45,793 nucleotides of DNA from a virus. A model generated the notes under the pieces. It was not told the DNA's origin and made no database searches. It saw nothing but the letters and a program-made list of their open reading frames with translations. The stretch lies in IMG/VR virus record IMGVR_UViG_3300032287_000839, positions 1 to 45,793 of that record; one strand, written 5' to 3'. Each line of letters begins with the position of its first letter. Position 1 is the first letter of the stretch. The translations under genes were made by a program, and so were the position numbers. Shown here piece after piece: positions 1-6,770 of the stretch.

Positions 1-564
1 AGAGAATGGAATACGTTCACCAGACTTGGTCTTTATACCGAGAGTCACTTGGTTCTTCCAGTTATCCTCAATTCTCTGCCATCTCCAATATTCAGGAATA
101 AAATTCAATCCCTTGTCTATCTTGTCCGTAATAAGTTTTATATCTGGTGCATTCAAACCAGCAATAATGTTTTGAGAGTTCTCATCGAATGTGGCTCCCC
201 ATGCTGTATAGCTTGCCTCAATAACGGACTTAGCAAAACGTCTAATACCTAGAATAACCAAGCCCTTCTTTTCTTGTTGGGCTCTATCAATTTCGTTTGT
301 TACTAACCACTCGTTATCTCTCAGTAAAGGATTAGCATATTTCTGTGCGATCCTTCCACTACTATCTATGACATCCACCTCTGTATGCCAGATGTTCAGA
401 TGCCAATATAAAAAGGGGTTGATATATACACCCCCCATCATAGCTCCATTTAGACATAGTTCTTTGTGAAACTCAAAAAATTCATGATACTCCTCTGACT
501 CTTTATCAGGAAGTCTTTTTTGGTTTATGAACCAGTCCTTATAGTCTATATTATGTAGTTCCAT
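1..564 (-). CDS. terL: Terminase large subunit, N-terminal 188 residues (cut by window edge)
   Basis: I translated this frame by hand; it is open from an ATG at 564 to the first base of the window, so the C-terminus lies outside. Around residues 105-113 it reads ILGIRRFAKS, a Walker A variant of large terminases, after DNEWLVTNEIDRAQ. This subunit is the ATPase motor and nuclease that packages DNA into the procapsid. The ATG overlaps the TAA of the upstream gene by one base (TAATG), so the two are translationally coupled. Identity comes from the motif and from the operon context; the nuclease domain is not visible. Confidence 0.8.
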   Translation of the reverse strand, partial: MELHNIDYKDWFINQKRLPDKESEEYHEFFEFHKELCLNGAMMGGVYINPFLYWHLNIWHTEVDVIDSSGRIAQKYANPLLRDNEWLVTNEIDRAQQEKKGLVILGIRRFAKSVIEASYTAWGATFDENSQNIIAGLNAPDIKLITDKIDKGLNFIPEYWRWQRIEDNWKNQVTLGIKTKSGERIPFS

Positions 565-896
565 TATTTTCTCATCTTTAAGAAGCGTTCAGCTTGGCCA
601 CCTAATTCCCCTTTACCTCTCACCTCCACCTTTGCTTCTTCCATACTTCTTAACTTATCTACCACCTCCACTAAGGCTAAGTAGTTTTTCATTGTCTCTT
701 GTACAAACTTACCCTGAGCTTCAATGCTAGCAATCACCATTGGTAACATTCCTCCCTTAGCTGTAGGTTTCCACTCAATCCTATCTTTCAATTCATGCAG
801 TGGGTTTGCATCTACATAAGCTTTCCATGAGACAAGCTGTGACTCAGCCCATTCAAGCTCTGTATTTATATATGTAGTTTTTTTAATAGTCGCCAT
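564..896 (-). CDS. Small protein just upstream of the large terminase; small-terminase candidate
   Basis: This 110-residue protein is mostly predicted helix with a basic C-terminus (RFLKMRK). It lies directly before terL and overlaps it by one base. That is the usual place for a small terminase subunit, and the size and helical character fit, but I see no clear DNA-binding motif. It starts MATIKK like the lysine-rich family at 34-37 kb, but lacks the KKAQSG part, so I do not place it in that family. Function is inferred from position only. Confidence 0.6.
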   Translation of the reverse strand: MATIKKTTYINTELEWAESQLVSWKAYVDANPLHELKDRIEWKPTAKGGMLPMVIASIEAQGKFVQETMKNYLALVEVVDKLRSMEEAKVEVRGKGELGGQAERFLKMRK

Positions 897-1167
897 CTGA
901 ATCTTCTTCTTTTAGTATATTATCTAAGTCCATTCCCTCTTTAATGATCTTATCGATCTCTGATTCATCTAGATGAGGGACATCCATCTCAATCTCACTC
1001 TTATACTTATCTAAAGCAAAGGCAATTTCTTTATCAGTCATTCCCCATATATCTCCATAGTCTGCTAAAGCTGTAGCTAAGTGTCTTCCCAAGTTGTATG
1101 TAGGGAAGTCTTTATGTAGTTCTTGTAGAATATGAAGAGCCTGTTGGTATTGGTCTTTTTTACTCAT
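883..1167 (-). CDS. Hypothetical acidic protein of the terminase operon
   Basis: This 94-residue protein has a helical N-terminal half and an acidic C-terminal half ending DSDGDY. It overlaps the next gene by 14 bases, so it is part of the packed minus-strand operon. I recognise no family. The central segment WGMTDKEIAFALDKYK could be a small helical domain. Confidence 0.65.
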   Translation of the reverse strand: MSKKDQYQQALHILQELHKDFPTYNLGRHLATALADYGDIWGMTDKEIAFALDKYKSEIEMDVPHLDESEIDKIIKEGMDLDNILKEEDSDGDY

Positions 1168-1171
1168 CGTA

Positions 1172-1435
1172 TTATATTAATTCATCTAAATCTTCTTTAG
1201 ACAATTTTTGATTCAAATAGTCTTTTACATCTAACGGAGGAATATCTTCAAAGTTTTCTTCAGAGCCCTCCATCATATACTCAGATGTAAAGGATATAGC
1301 CATCTTATCACTTTCAGAATTTGTGATTCCTGTGATGTCGATATAATCCACACCCTTATTATACAGTTCCATTAGAATGTCTATAAACCCATCCAATGGA
1401 ATCTTCCTAATGCTTACTTGTTCGTTATTTTCCAT
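1172..1435 (-). CDS. Hypothetical acidic protein of the terminase operon
   Basis: 87 residues, acidic, with no family I recognise. It is separated from the next gene by only 4 bases and overlaps the zinc-ribbon gene by 11 bases, which supports it as a real gene of this operon. The stretch GVDYIDITGI looks like a short beta strand. No role can be assigned. Confidence 0.6.
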   Translation of the reverse strand: MENNEQVSIRKIPLDGFIDILMELYNKGVDYIDITGITNSESDKMAISFTSEYMMEGSEENFEDIPPLDVKDYLNQKLSKEDLDELI

Positions 1436-1724
1436 GAACTTCCTTTTTTAATTGTTCTTCCTCTTCTTGGGAGGAAACTACGGCTTTCCATTTATTAAGA
1501 GGACATGCACAAGAAAGACATTTAGTCTTTGCTGCTAGCGTACATCCACACTCTGTACAATGTACATCTGGTCTTACAGACTCATGTTTTGTAGATATGA
1601 ATTCACATTCCTCACAGATAGCCATTCTTTCTTTTCCAACCTGTTGGATATGTTCTTTCATATCAGCAGCTGGGAATAGATTGTTTTTCCAGCCCTCGTA
1701 TATCTGGGAGAAATTAATCTTCAT
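1425..1724 (-). CDS. Small zinc-ribbon protein
   Basis: This 99-residue protein carries eight cysteines in an ordered set: CEEC at about residues 37-40, then HCTECGC, then CLSCACPLNKW. Two pairs of CxxC plus the CPxxKW ending suggest one or two structural zinc sites. Similar cysteine-rich proteins ending in a CPxxKW motif occur in tailed phages, to my recollection. It may bind DNA, RNA or a protein partner such as RNA polymerase; nothing in the sequence decides this. It overlaps its neighbours on both sides. Confidence 0.65.
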   Translation of the reverse strand: MKINFSQIYEGWKNNLFPAADMKEHIQQVGKERMAICEECEFISTKHESVRPDVHCTECGCTLAAKTKCLSCACPLNKWKAVVSSQEEEEQLKKEVHGK

Positions 1725-2067
1725 ATGTAATTTTGGTTTTAAGTTCGTTGATGGTTATATTGGCCTTGTCTATCGTCACCTGGGAAGACCTCTTCTTCTG
1801 ATCTGTAGACATTGGGTCTGCAATGATCTTTTCCATGGCTCCTATCTTAGCGTTCAATTGCTCCATCCTTTTTGTAGCCTTCTTCTGGTTAAAGAAGAAC
1901 TTCCCAAATCCAGCTATCTCCACACTGTTATTTAAATCCATAGCCTCGTTGGCTGACTGAAACTGGTGGTTAATCACTGCCTCTATCGTCTTCTCACTTG
2001 TCAACATCTTCACAGCTAACGTCCTAACCAAGAAGTCCTTGACCGACATGCTCACTGGCTTATCCAT
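1714..2067 (-). CDS. HU/IHF-family DNA-binding protein
   Basis: Residues 5-60 fit the HU/IHF fold: a helical N-terminus (SVKDFLVRTLAVKMLTS...) followed by NSVEIAGFGKFFF, the conserved strand that follows the helices in this family (usually V-x-I-x-G-F-G-x-F). After that the usual DNA-clasping arm with its Pro tip is not evident; instead there is a helical, charged C-terminal half of about 55 residues. HU/IHF proteins bend DNA. IHF-like genes near structural genes are known in crAss-like phages. It overlaps the winged-helix gene by 8 bases and is the second gene of the operon. Confidence 0.72.
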   Translation of the reverse strand: MDKPVSMSVKDFLVRTLAVKMLTSEKTIEAVINHQFQSANEAMDLNNSVEIAGFGKFFFNQKKATKRMEQLNAKIGAMEKIIADPMSTDQKKRSSQVTIDKANITINELKTKITYED

Positions 2068-2416
2068 GCGTTACATTTATTTGTAATGTAATGTCCTTAT
2101 CGAAGTTGAGCACAATGATTGGATTGACCTTCACCTTTGTACCGTCCTTTATAAACACCCCTATACGCTTAAGCTTACTAATCATATTGTTTATTGTGGG
2201 AGGACTGCTTTTATACTTCTCACAGAATTCTGAACGTATGTTAGCATAACTGATGTTACCCTTAATAGCTGTAAAGGCTATCAATTGTATCTCTCTAGGT
2301 GTAAGACCAAGATTGTTAACAGCTGACAACAAGCTATAATACTTCTCAGCTACACCAAAGCTATCTTCTAGCTGTGTCTTGAGCTTCTGTACAATAATGT
2401 TGTTGGTCTTTTCCAT
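2060..2416 (-). CDS. Winged helix-turn-helix protein, first gene of the minus-strand operon
   Basis: 118 residues. LTPREIQLIAFTAIKG followed by a helix, then SSPPTINNMISKLKRIGV and a short beta wing with KVKVNPIIVLNF, is the pattern of a winged HTH: the recognition helix would be TINNMISKLKRI. RepL-type and MarR-type proteins share this layout. It is the first gene after a strong Bacteroidota-type promoter, with only 12 bases between the -7 box and the ATG, so it could control its own operon or late transcription. Fold is well supported, role is inference. Confidence 0.7.
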   Translation of the reverse strand: MEKTNNIIVQKLKTQLEDSFGVAEKYYSLLSAVNNLGLTPREIQLIAFTAIKGNISYANIRSEFCEKYKSSPPTINNMISKLKRIGVFIKDGTKVKVNPIIVLNFDKDITLQINVTHG

Positions 2417-2870
2417 ATTTAATTAATACAAAGGTAGGTGTATTCTGTTGATTAACAAATAACTATTCTTATTATTGTTAAACTTATTGCTATATTATGC
2501 TTTATTTTTCCCAATTACATATAATAGAATATCTTTCTCAAAGCCCCCCCTTGTATTCCCCCCCAAAAATCTGTATAATATCTGACACTACCAAATTTAT
2601 TTTTAAATGTAAAGGGATAGCTTGACCAAAAATTTTTTTCAAAATTAGGAAACCTCTTATATTGATGGGAGGGGAGACCACTCCATATCACAACCCCCTG
2701 TGCAAGTTGGGAGGTTGGGGCTATCCCCCAGGCTCTTGGCTGAAGAGGTTGGATTACAATTAGGCAATTGAGAAAAGAAAATTGCCACACCCTCTCGTAA
2801 CCCTTCCTAGCCCAGTCATAACCCTTTCAAAATATTAGATAATTTATTCATAATCAAAAACCAAAACAAA
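2417..2870. other. Divergent non-coding region with homopolymer runs and inverted repeats
   Basis: These 454 bases separate the minus-strand operon from the plus-strand early region. I see no convincing gene: the minus-strand ORF at 2515-2790 is low quality. The stretch 2540-2800 is richer in C/G runs than the surroundings, with seven-base C runs near 2545 and 2560, several shorter ones near 2693 and 2725, and an inverted repeat GGCAATT (2763-2769) / AATTGCC (2780-2786). A replication origin, a structured RNA or early promoters could all sit here. I see no TAnnTTTG box in front of 2871. Confidence 0.5.
2430..2460 (-). promoter_or_regulatory. Bacteroidota-type promoter of the terminase operon
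   Basis: On the minus strand TTTG (2460-2457) is followed by exactly 19 bases and then TACCTTTG (2437-2430). This matches the published Bacteroidota consensus TTTG - about 19 nt - TAnnTTTG. The first ATG (2416) comes 12 bases after the -7 box, so the leader is only a few bases long. Confidence 0.85.
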
Positions 2871-3290
2871 ATGGCTCTAAATTTCAAGGTGCGTGAAGCA
2901 CAAACAACAGTAAATGCCACATCATTAGGCACAGTAGCTAACGCAGTAGGTAAAGGTGGAAGCGTAGACTTCATACCTTCTAACTTAACTTCTACAGACA
3001 GAAGGTTAGTTGTTATCCTTAAGAAGGCAGACGGTACACAAGACCAAGTGATTTGTTCTCAAGCTGTTAGCGATGCTTTCAGAAGTAAAGAAATCACATT
3101 GAACCAATTATTAGGGTTCGAAATTAAAGAACAAGTTAGTTCAGCAGGCGAATTGTACAACCAAATCAATATGCCAAGTTCTAACACAGGCTTAATCAGC
3201 TACTCAGTTGATAACATCGCTGTTGAAGAGTTCAAAGTAGAAGCTCTTACAGAAGATAAGATTAAGAATTTAATCTCAGTAAGCTTGTAA
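2871..3290 (+). CDS. Hypothetical protein, solitary first gene of the plus-strand region
   Basis: 139 residues, beginning MALNFKVREAQTTVN and containing strand-rich segments (RRLVVILKKADGTQDQVICS) and ISYSVDNIAVEEFKVEAL. It stands alone between the divergent region and a strong terminator, so it forms its own transcription unit. This, and the start in an A-rich context, suggest high and early expression. I believe similar proteins occur in related Bacteroidota phages, but I know no function. There are no catalytic motifs; a beta-rich binding protein is the best guess. Confidence 0.75.
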   Translation: MALNFKVREAQTTVNATSLGTVANAVGKGGSVDFIPSNLTSTDRRLVVILKKADGTQDQVICSQAVSDAFRSKEITLNQLLGFEIKEQVSSAGELYNQINMPSSNTGLISYSVDNIAVEEFKVEALTEDKIKNLISVSL

Positions 3291-3297
3291 TTCATTG

Positions 3298-3336
3298 AAT
3301 AACAGGTGGTTAGTAATAGCCACTTGTTATTCTTCT
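3298..3336 (+). terminator. Rho-independent terminator
   Basis: A 12-bp stem with one G-U pair (3298-3309 with 3320-3331) and a 10-base loop follows the stop codon of the solitary gene by 8 bases. The downstream arm leads into TTCTTCTTTAA, a moderate T tract. Confidence 0.75.
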
Positions 3337-3538
3337 TTAATTAGTTCATCATATTATATATATGGGTGGGCTGTCAGGCTTTAGGGTGGGAAAAAACACT
3401 GACAATTGTTCCACGTGGAACATTTTATGTATATAAAATAGTAGGTGTGTCATCAATCCCTGGTATACAGGCTTTAAACAACATTCATCATCTATGCTAT
3501 AGCAATACAATATATATAGCATTAAAATCTACAATTAT
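3337..3538. other. Non-coding gap between terminator and first membrane-peptide gene
   Basis: About 200 bases without an ORF that I can support. It contains the parS-like palindrome at 3407-3422, a GGGTGGG repeat on either side of GCTGTCAGGCTTTA (3364-3390) and an AT-rich end with several TATA runs before 3539. A promoter for the following membrane-peptide genes must lie here, but I cannot locate a clear box. Confidence 0.45.
3407..3422. other. parS-like: Perfect 16-bp palindrome matching the parS consensus
   Basis: TGTTCCACGTGGAACA is a perfect palindrome and fits the bacterial chromosomal parS consensus TGTTNCACGTGNAACA, to which ParB binds. It lies in an intergenic gap, so codon use does not explain it. 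No ParA or ParB gene is visible in this window. The site could recruit host or phage ParB for partition or positioning; that is inference. Confidence 0.7.
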
Positions 3539-3748
3539 ATGAAGAAGACATTCTTTCTCTCTATAGTATTATTAAGTTTAGTCTTTGTTATGGGCTTAGT
3601 AATAGGTCGTGTATACATGCCTCAATACGATATGCCTGAAGAGTTTAATACAGAGACTATTAGTAAGGATAGACTAAATCCTACACAGCTAATGGTTGTA
3701 TATGATGATAAGTCAGGTAAATACCTATTTGAATTCATGGATCAATAA
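3539..3748 (+). CDS. Small single-pass membrane protein
   Basis: 69 residues: a strongly hydrophobic segment at about residues 5-24 (FFLSIVLLSLVFVMGLVIG) follows MKKT, as in a signal anchor. The remaining 45 residues are polar, ending YLFEFMDQ. There is no signal-peptidase or lipobox motif. It is the first of several tiny membrane genes in 3.5-7.9 kb, a typical place for host-takeover functions, but no specific role can be read. Confidence 0.65.
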   Translation: MKKTFFLSIVLLSLVFVMGLVIGRVYMPQYDMPEEFNTETISKDRLNPTQLMVVYDDKSGKYLFEFMDQ

Positions 3749-3773
3749 TACATACACACACAAATAACCAATT

Positions 3774-3866
3774 ATGAAAAACTTATTTAACCACGAGGAT
3801 GATGCATATGCAATTGTATTAATCCTCATTATAGCTCTTGGTTGTACATTAGGAGCTTTGATATAG
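3774..3866 (+). CDS. 30-residue membrane peptide
   Basis: Found by hand translation. MKNLFNHEDDAYAIVLILII continues into ALGCTLGALI and stops at TAG 3864-3866. Residues 12-30 form one hydrophobic span. It sits 25 bases after the previous membrane gene and is followed by a non-coding stretch and a terminator. Too short to be sure it is made, but the context and hydrophobic profile support it. Confidence 0.5.
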   Translation: MKNLFNHEDDAYAIVLILIIALGCTLGALI

Positions 3867-3970
3867 CCTTATTATATATCTCTTTAGCTATTAGCCTTTA
3901 GCGTGCCAAAGGTAGAGATATATTAAAGATAGTATGCACCAGTTGCATATTGTTTGTTTTTAATCATAAC

Positions 3971-4003
3971 GCACCTACATTCTCTATGTGGGTGCCTTTT
4001 TTT
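3971..4003 (+). terminator. Rho-independent terminator
   Basis: GCACCTACAT (3971-3980) pairs with ATGTGGGTGC (3986-3995), allowing one mismatch, around a five-base loop, and a run of seven T follows directly. It ends the unit with the two small membrane genes. Confidence 0.8.
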
Positions 4004-4044
4004 ACACAACACATTATTAATCAATCATTTAACAACACTTATTT

Positions 4045-4293
4045 ATGAAAAAATTTGAATTATACATAGCAATAGCTATATTTATCATCACTACGTTCCT
4101 TATTATTACTATACCAATGTCATTTGAGTATTCTAATGGACTATTGGCATTAGTTTGTTTTATCTCTGCTGCAGGTTATATTGCAGGCTATTTAGTATTA
4201 GAAAACTATTTGTCTAGACATGAAATGCACCATTATTTCAAGGGATTTGATGATGCAACATCATTATATGCACATCGTCCAAAACAACATTAA
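4045..4293 (+). CDS. Small two-pass membrane protein
   Basis: 82 residues with two hydrophobic spans at about 5-26 (ELYIAIAIFIITTFLIITIP) and 33-54 (GLLALVCFISAAGYIAGYLV). The C-terminal 25 residues are polar and His-rich (RHEMHHYF, APRPKQH-like end). No family recognised. It begins a new unit after the terminator at 3971-4003. Confidence 0.6.
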   Translation: MKKFELYIAIAIFIITTFLIITIPMSFEYSNGLLALVCFISAAGYIAGYLVLENYLSRHEMHHYFKGFDDATSLYAHRPKQH

Positions 4294-4305
4294 TATAGCA
4301 ATAAT

Positions 4306-4446
4306 ATGAAGACAGTACAATTAACACCAAACGAATTCTATATATTTAAGCAGATTGCCAAGTTTAAATATATAATAGAACTTATTAAACATCAGCAGGT
4401 ATTTGTTACAGCTGATATCAACGAATTGTCCAAGTTGGGTTATTAG
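4306..4446 (+). CDS. 46-residue hypothetical protein
   Basis: Found by hand translation from ATG 4306 to TAG 4444-4446: MKTVQLTPNEFYIFKQIAKF and a mostly helical remainder ending LSKLGY. It follows the membrane gene by 12 bases and is followed by a terminator 15 bases later, which supports it as the last gene of this unit. No family recognised. Confidence 0.5.
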   Translation: MKTVQLTPNEFYIFKQIAKFKYIIELIKHQQVFVTADINELSKLGY

Positions 4447-4461
4447 GCAATGTGTGTGGGT

Positions 4462-4496
4462 AGAGCTCAGATATAATGTCTGGGCTCTATTTTTTA
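4462..4496 (+). terminator. Rho-independent terminator
   Basis: AGAGCTCAGA (4462-4471) pairs with TCTGGGCTCT (4479-4488), nine Watson-Crick pairs plus one T-G pair, with a seven-base loop and a T-rich tail ATTTTTT. Confidence 0.8.
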
Positions 4497-4517
4497 TTTA
4501 TCATTAAAAACTAACAT

Positions 4518-5051
4518 ATGTTTATATTAGGCAAATTAGTATTTCAATCTTACGTACCAAGTGAGTTTGAAAAAGGCATGCTATTCTTAAGAAGAATAAG
4601 CATGGTAAAGGTGAGAACACTTATAGAATATAATGAGGTGTTTGAACTAAAAGAGATTCCAAGAGATATAGAGTCATTTGTATTAATCAATGGTTGGCCT
4701 GTTGCTCCATTTATATTTAGTATAACAGCTAATCCTGATTCATTTGCTGATCCATTAGCTACACCAGACCAATTAGGTTGGTTTGATGAGGGTGAACATT
4801 CTGATGAGCTTCGAGATGTAAATATTAAAGATTATAACTATATATTAGAAGAACAAGATGGATATATAGAAATCGAAGTTGATGCATTTATAGATGAAGA
4901 TGATGAGGAAATAGTTACACCAACATTATATATGGATAAAGTGACTATTAGAATACCAACAGATGAAGAGTATTACGATGAGGATGATGAGGATTATGAT
5001 GATGAAGAAGAAGACTGGGATGATATGGATGATGAACCAGAAGAAGATTAG
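4518..5051 (+). CDS. Hypothetical protein with a long acidic tail
   Basis: 177 residues. The first 110 look like a folded domain (VLINGWPVAPFIFSITANP, TPDQLGWFDEG). The last 30 residues are almost only Asp and Glu with some Tyr and Trp. Alternative start: ATG 4602 (MVKVRTL). Acidic tails occur in DNA mimics and in proteins that compete for basic surfaces; this one is only a candidate. It begins a unit after a terminator, in the early region. Confidence 0.65.
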   Translation: MFILGKLVFQSYVPSEFEKGMLFLRRISMVKVRTLIEYNEVFELKEIPRDIESFVLINGWPVAPFIFSITANPDSFADPLATPDQLGWFDEGEHSDELRDVNIKDYNYILEEQDGYIEIEVDAFIDEDDEEIVTPTLYMDKVTIRIPTDEEYYDEDDEDYDDEEEDWDDMDDEPEED

Positions 5052-5074
5052 ATAATATTTAAATTAAATAACAT

Positions 5075-5320
5075 ATGAAAAATGTATTAGAATTACTATT
5101 TAAGGACAAAGCTCCTGAAGATAGACCAAAGATTTGTGTAATACGTACACAATCTACTGTTACACCTGAAGAGCAATTAGACTACCAAGAATGGGCTGCC
5201 ATTAATAGAGTTGGTATTGCTATTGAGCAAAGGGAAGGAATATATAATGGTCAATCTATGATGCAACTATGGGATCAAGATAGACATATGGACTATTATA
5301 AGAAATTAAAAATTAGTTAA
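5075..5320 (+). CDS. Hypothetical protein
   Basis: 81 residues, soluble, beginning MKNVLELLFKDKAPEDRPKI and including CVIRTQSTVTPEEQLDYQEW. No family recognised and no membrane segment. One base separates its stop from the ATG of the next gene, so the two are probably co-translated. Confidence 0.6.
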   Translation: MKNVLELLFKDKAPEDRPKICVIRTQSTVTPEEQLDYQEWAAINRVGIAIEQREGIYNGQSMMQLWDQDRHMDYYKKLKIS

Positions 5321-5321
5321 T

Positions 5322-5891
5322 ATGCCTAATTTATTACCTGAAACATATATACACAGAGATAATAAACATTTAGTGAGACAATTAATCTTTAAAGAGATAT
5401 ATGATAACTATTTGAAATATAAAGCTATTGTTGGATTAGGTGGACCTGACATTAACTCATATTGTGAACAGCTCTATAAAGCTGGAATCAAAAAGATTGA
5501 AATATGGGAGAATGATCAGGCCACAGCTAATAAACAAGCTAGATTTATTAAATATCCTGTTAGAATGAGATTTGGTGATGTACTAGCTGCTAATCCAGAT
5601 AAGATTAATACATTATATGATCTTGATTTTACGATAACAGTGAAGAACTTACATCAACATATATCCAAGTTTAAAGATAATTTCATTATGACATTCTCTG
5701 GTAGACTAAAAGGTGGGATTGAACGCATAATATATGAGTTCTTTTATGTACGTAATGAGAGTATATATTCTATTGTAGAGAAGCATAAAGATGGAATACC
5801 ATATAAATCCATTACAACAACTAGAGGCAGATATATGTTTGTCCCTTATTATGACACAACACCAATGTGTTGTATAGCTAAAATTAGATAA
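5322..5891 (+). CDS. Rossmann-fold protein, possible degenerate methyltransferase
   Basis: 189 residues. The order of elements resembles a class I SAM-dependent methyltransferase: a hydrophobic strand ending in a Gly-rich turn (AIVGLGGPDINSY, about 35-47), a second strand with an acidic end (KIEIWENDQAT), then MRFGDVL and YDLDFTITVKNL. The catalytic motif NPPY or similar is not visible. It may bind a nucleotide or be a decayed enzyme. I rate the fold as plausible and the activity as unknown. Confidence 0.55.
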   Translation: MPNLLPETYIHRDNKHLVRQLIFKEIYDNYLKYKAIVGLGGPDINSYCEQLYKAGIKKIEIWENDQATANKQARFIKYPVRMRFGDVLAANPDKINTLYDLDFTITVKNLHQHISKFKDNFIMTFSGRLKGGIERIIYEFFYVRNESIYSIVEKHKDGIPYKSITTTRGRYMFVPYYDTTPMCCIAKIR

Positions 5892-5909
5892 CAATTAAAA
5901 TAAACACAC

Positions 5910-6134
5910 ATGGCAACATTAATCGATTCAAGCAGAAATTATTCGCACTTAGAAGTGCTATCTTACACAGCTGATGTAGCTGTTGATAAGTTTATTGAAG
6001 CAGTCTATAGATTATCTAGACTAGATGCTTCTAAAAGGTTGATAATCAAGGATGGTAGATATATGTACACACCTTCAGATGAGTACAATAATATACCAGG
6101 CAAATTAATTAGATTTAAAAACTACAAAAGATGA
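5910..6134 (+). CDS. Hypothetical protein
   Basis: 74 residues, helical N-terminal half (YTADVAVDKFIEAVYRLSRL) and a C-terminal half with RLIIKDGRYMYTPSDEY. No family recognised. Its TGA overlaps the ATG of the following membrane peptide (ATGA at 6131-6134), which indicates coupling. Confidence 0.6.
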   Translation: MATLIDSSRNYSHLEVLSYTADVAVDKFIEAVYRLSRLDASKRLIIKDGRYMYTPSDEYNNIPGKLIRFKNYKR

Positions 6135-6265
6135 TTTATTTAGTTATCTTTGTGTTACTAAGCATCATTGTATGGTTGTCCTATGAATTTAATAGGGCAC
6201 CATACATGGATGATGATGGTAACATAATTAAAAAAGACAAAAATGATGATTCACGAACTAGTTAA
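6131..6265 (+). CDS. 44-residue membrane peptide
   Basis: Found by hand translation. MIYLVIFVLLSIIVWLSYEF forms one hydrophobic span directly from the N-terminus, followed by a polar tail with DDDGN and KKDKNDD. It starts inside the stop of the previous gene (ATGA) and overlaps the next gene by 23 bases. N-out or N-in placement cannot be told. Confidence 0.55.
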   Translation: MIYLVIFVLLSIIVWLSYEFNRAPYMDDDGNIIKKDKNDDSRTS

Positions 6266-6467
6266 TCCAATTGATGTAGAAACACCATTAGGACACGGTA
6301 AAGCAATAGCTTGGTTAGATTATGGAAGTCAAGTTAACACTGTATGGAAAGTTGTACTTTACGAAAATGGTATGGTGAGAAATTTCTACGATGATGATGT
6401 ATTTGTTTACCCTAATAAAATGGACGGAGGTGCAATTCATACAAGCTTCAACAATAAAGACATCTAA
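6243..6467 (+). CDS. Hypothetical protein
   Basis: 74 residues, beta-rich (KAIAWLDYGSQVNTVWKVVL) with an acidic cluster YDDDV. No family recognised. The possible starts ATG 6243 and ATG 6246 differ by one codon. A second frame (6391-6585) overlaps its 3' part. Confidence 0.55.
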   Translation: MMIHELVNPIDVETPLGHGKAIAWLDYGSQVNTVWKVVLYENGMVRNFYDDDVFVYPNKMDGGAIHTSFNNKDI

Positions 6468-6585
6468 TGAACCAATAACTGATATACCAGAAGGATATCA
6501 TGTTAAAAAGATCAAAAAGAAGTATTACTTAATCAAGACAACTGTCATTGAATTAGAGTATCCAATCAAAAAATCTAGTAAATGA
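6391..6585 (+). CDS. Small basic protein, start uncertain
   Basis: The C-terminal part, from about SNEPITDIPEGYHVKKIKKK to the TGA, looks coding and abuts the next ATG (ATGA). The N-terminal part overlaps the previous gene in another frame. The ATG at 6391 gives 64 residues; a GTG at 6430 would give 51. No family recognised. A frame change from the previous gene is another way to reach this segment, but I see no slippery site. Confidence 0.4.
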   Translation: MMMYLFTLIKWTEVQFIQASTIKTSNEPITDIPEGYHVKKIKKKYYLIKTTVIELEYPIKKSSK

Positions 6586-6770
6586 ATAATTACGAAATTA
6601 AACAGTCTGCAATATTGCAGATGGAAATAGATTATTTACGTGATCAGCTAGCTAAATATAAGCAAGAAAATACAGAGCTTAAAGAAAAACTAGACAAACG
6701 TAGAAGAAAGACAGGCACGAAAGTGTATTCAATCATTATTAAACAAGAAGAACATGCAAGATTATCTTAA
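6582..6770 (+). CDS. Small coiled-coil protein
   Basis: 62 residues. Residues 8-42 show heptad spacing (ILQMEIDYLRDQLAKY and on to LKEKLDKR) followed by a basic patch RRRK, so it probably forms a coiled-coil dimer. No family recognised. It overlaps the previous stop and is itself overlapped by the next small gene. Confidence 0.5.
   Translation: MNNYEIKQSAILQMEIDYLRDQLAKYKQENTELKEKLDKRRRKTGTKVYSIIIKQEEHARLS

Noticed and set aside
2515-2790. Minus-strand ORF of 91 residues in the divergent region
   Set aside because: Its codons run through the C/G runs and inverted repeats, the protein has no recognisable domain and a poor start context. The region looks non-coding.
3337-4044. tRNA or other known RNA gene in the early gaps
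   Set aside because: I looked for cloverleaf-like pairs and a CCA-proximal acceptor stem and saw only terminator hairpins and the parS-like palindrome.
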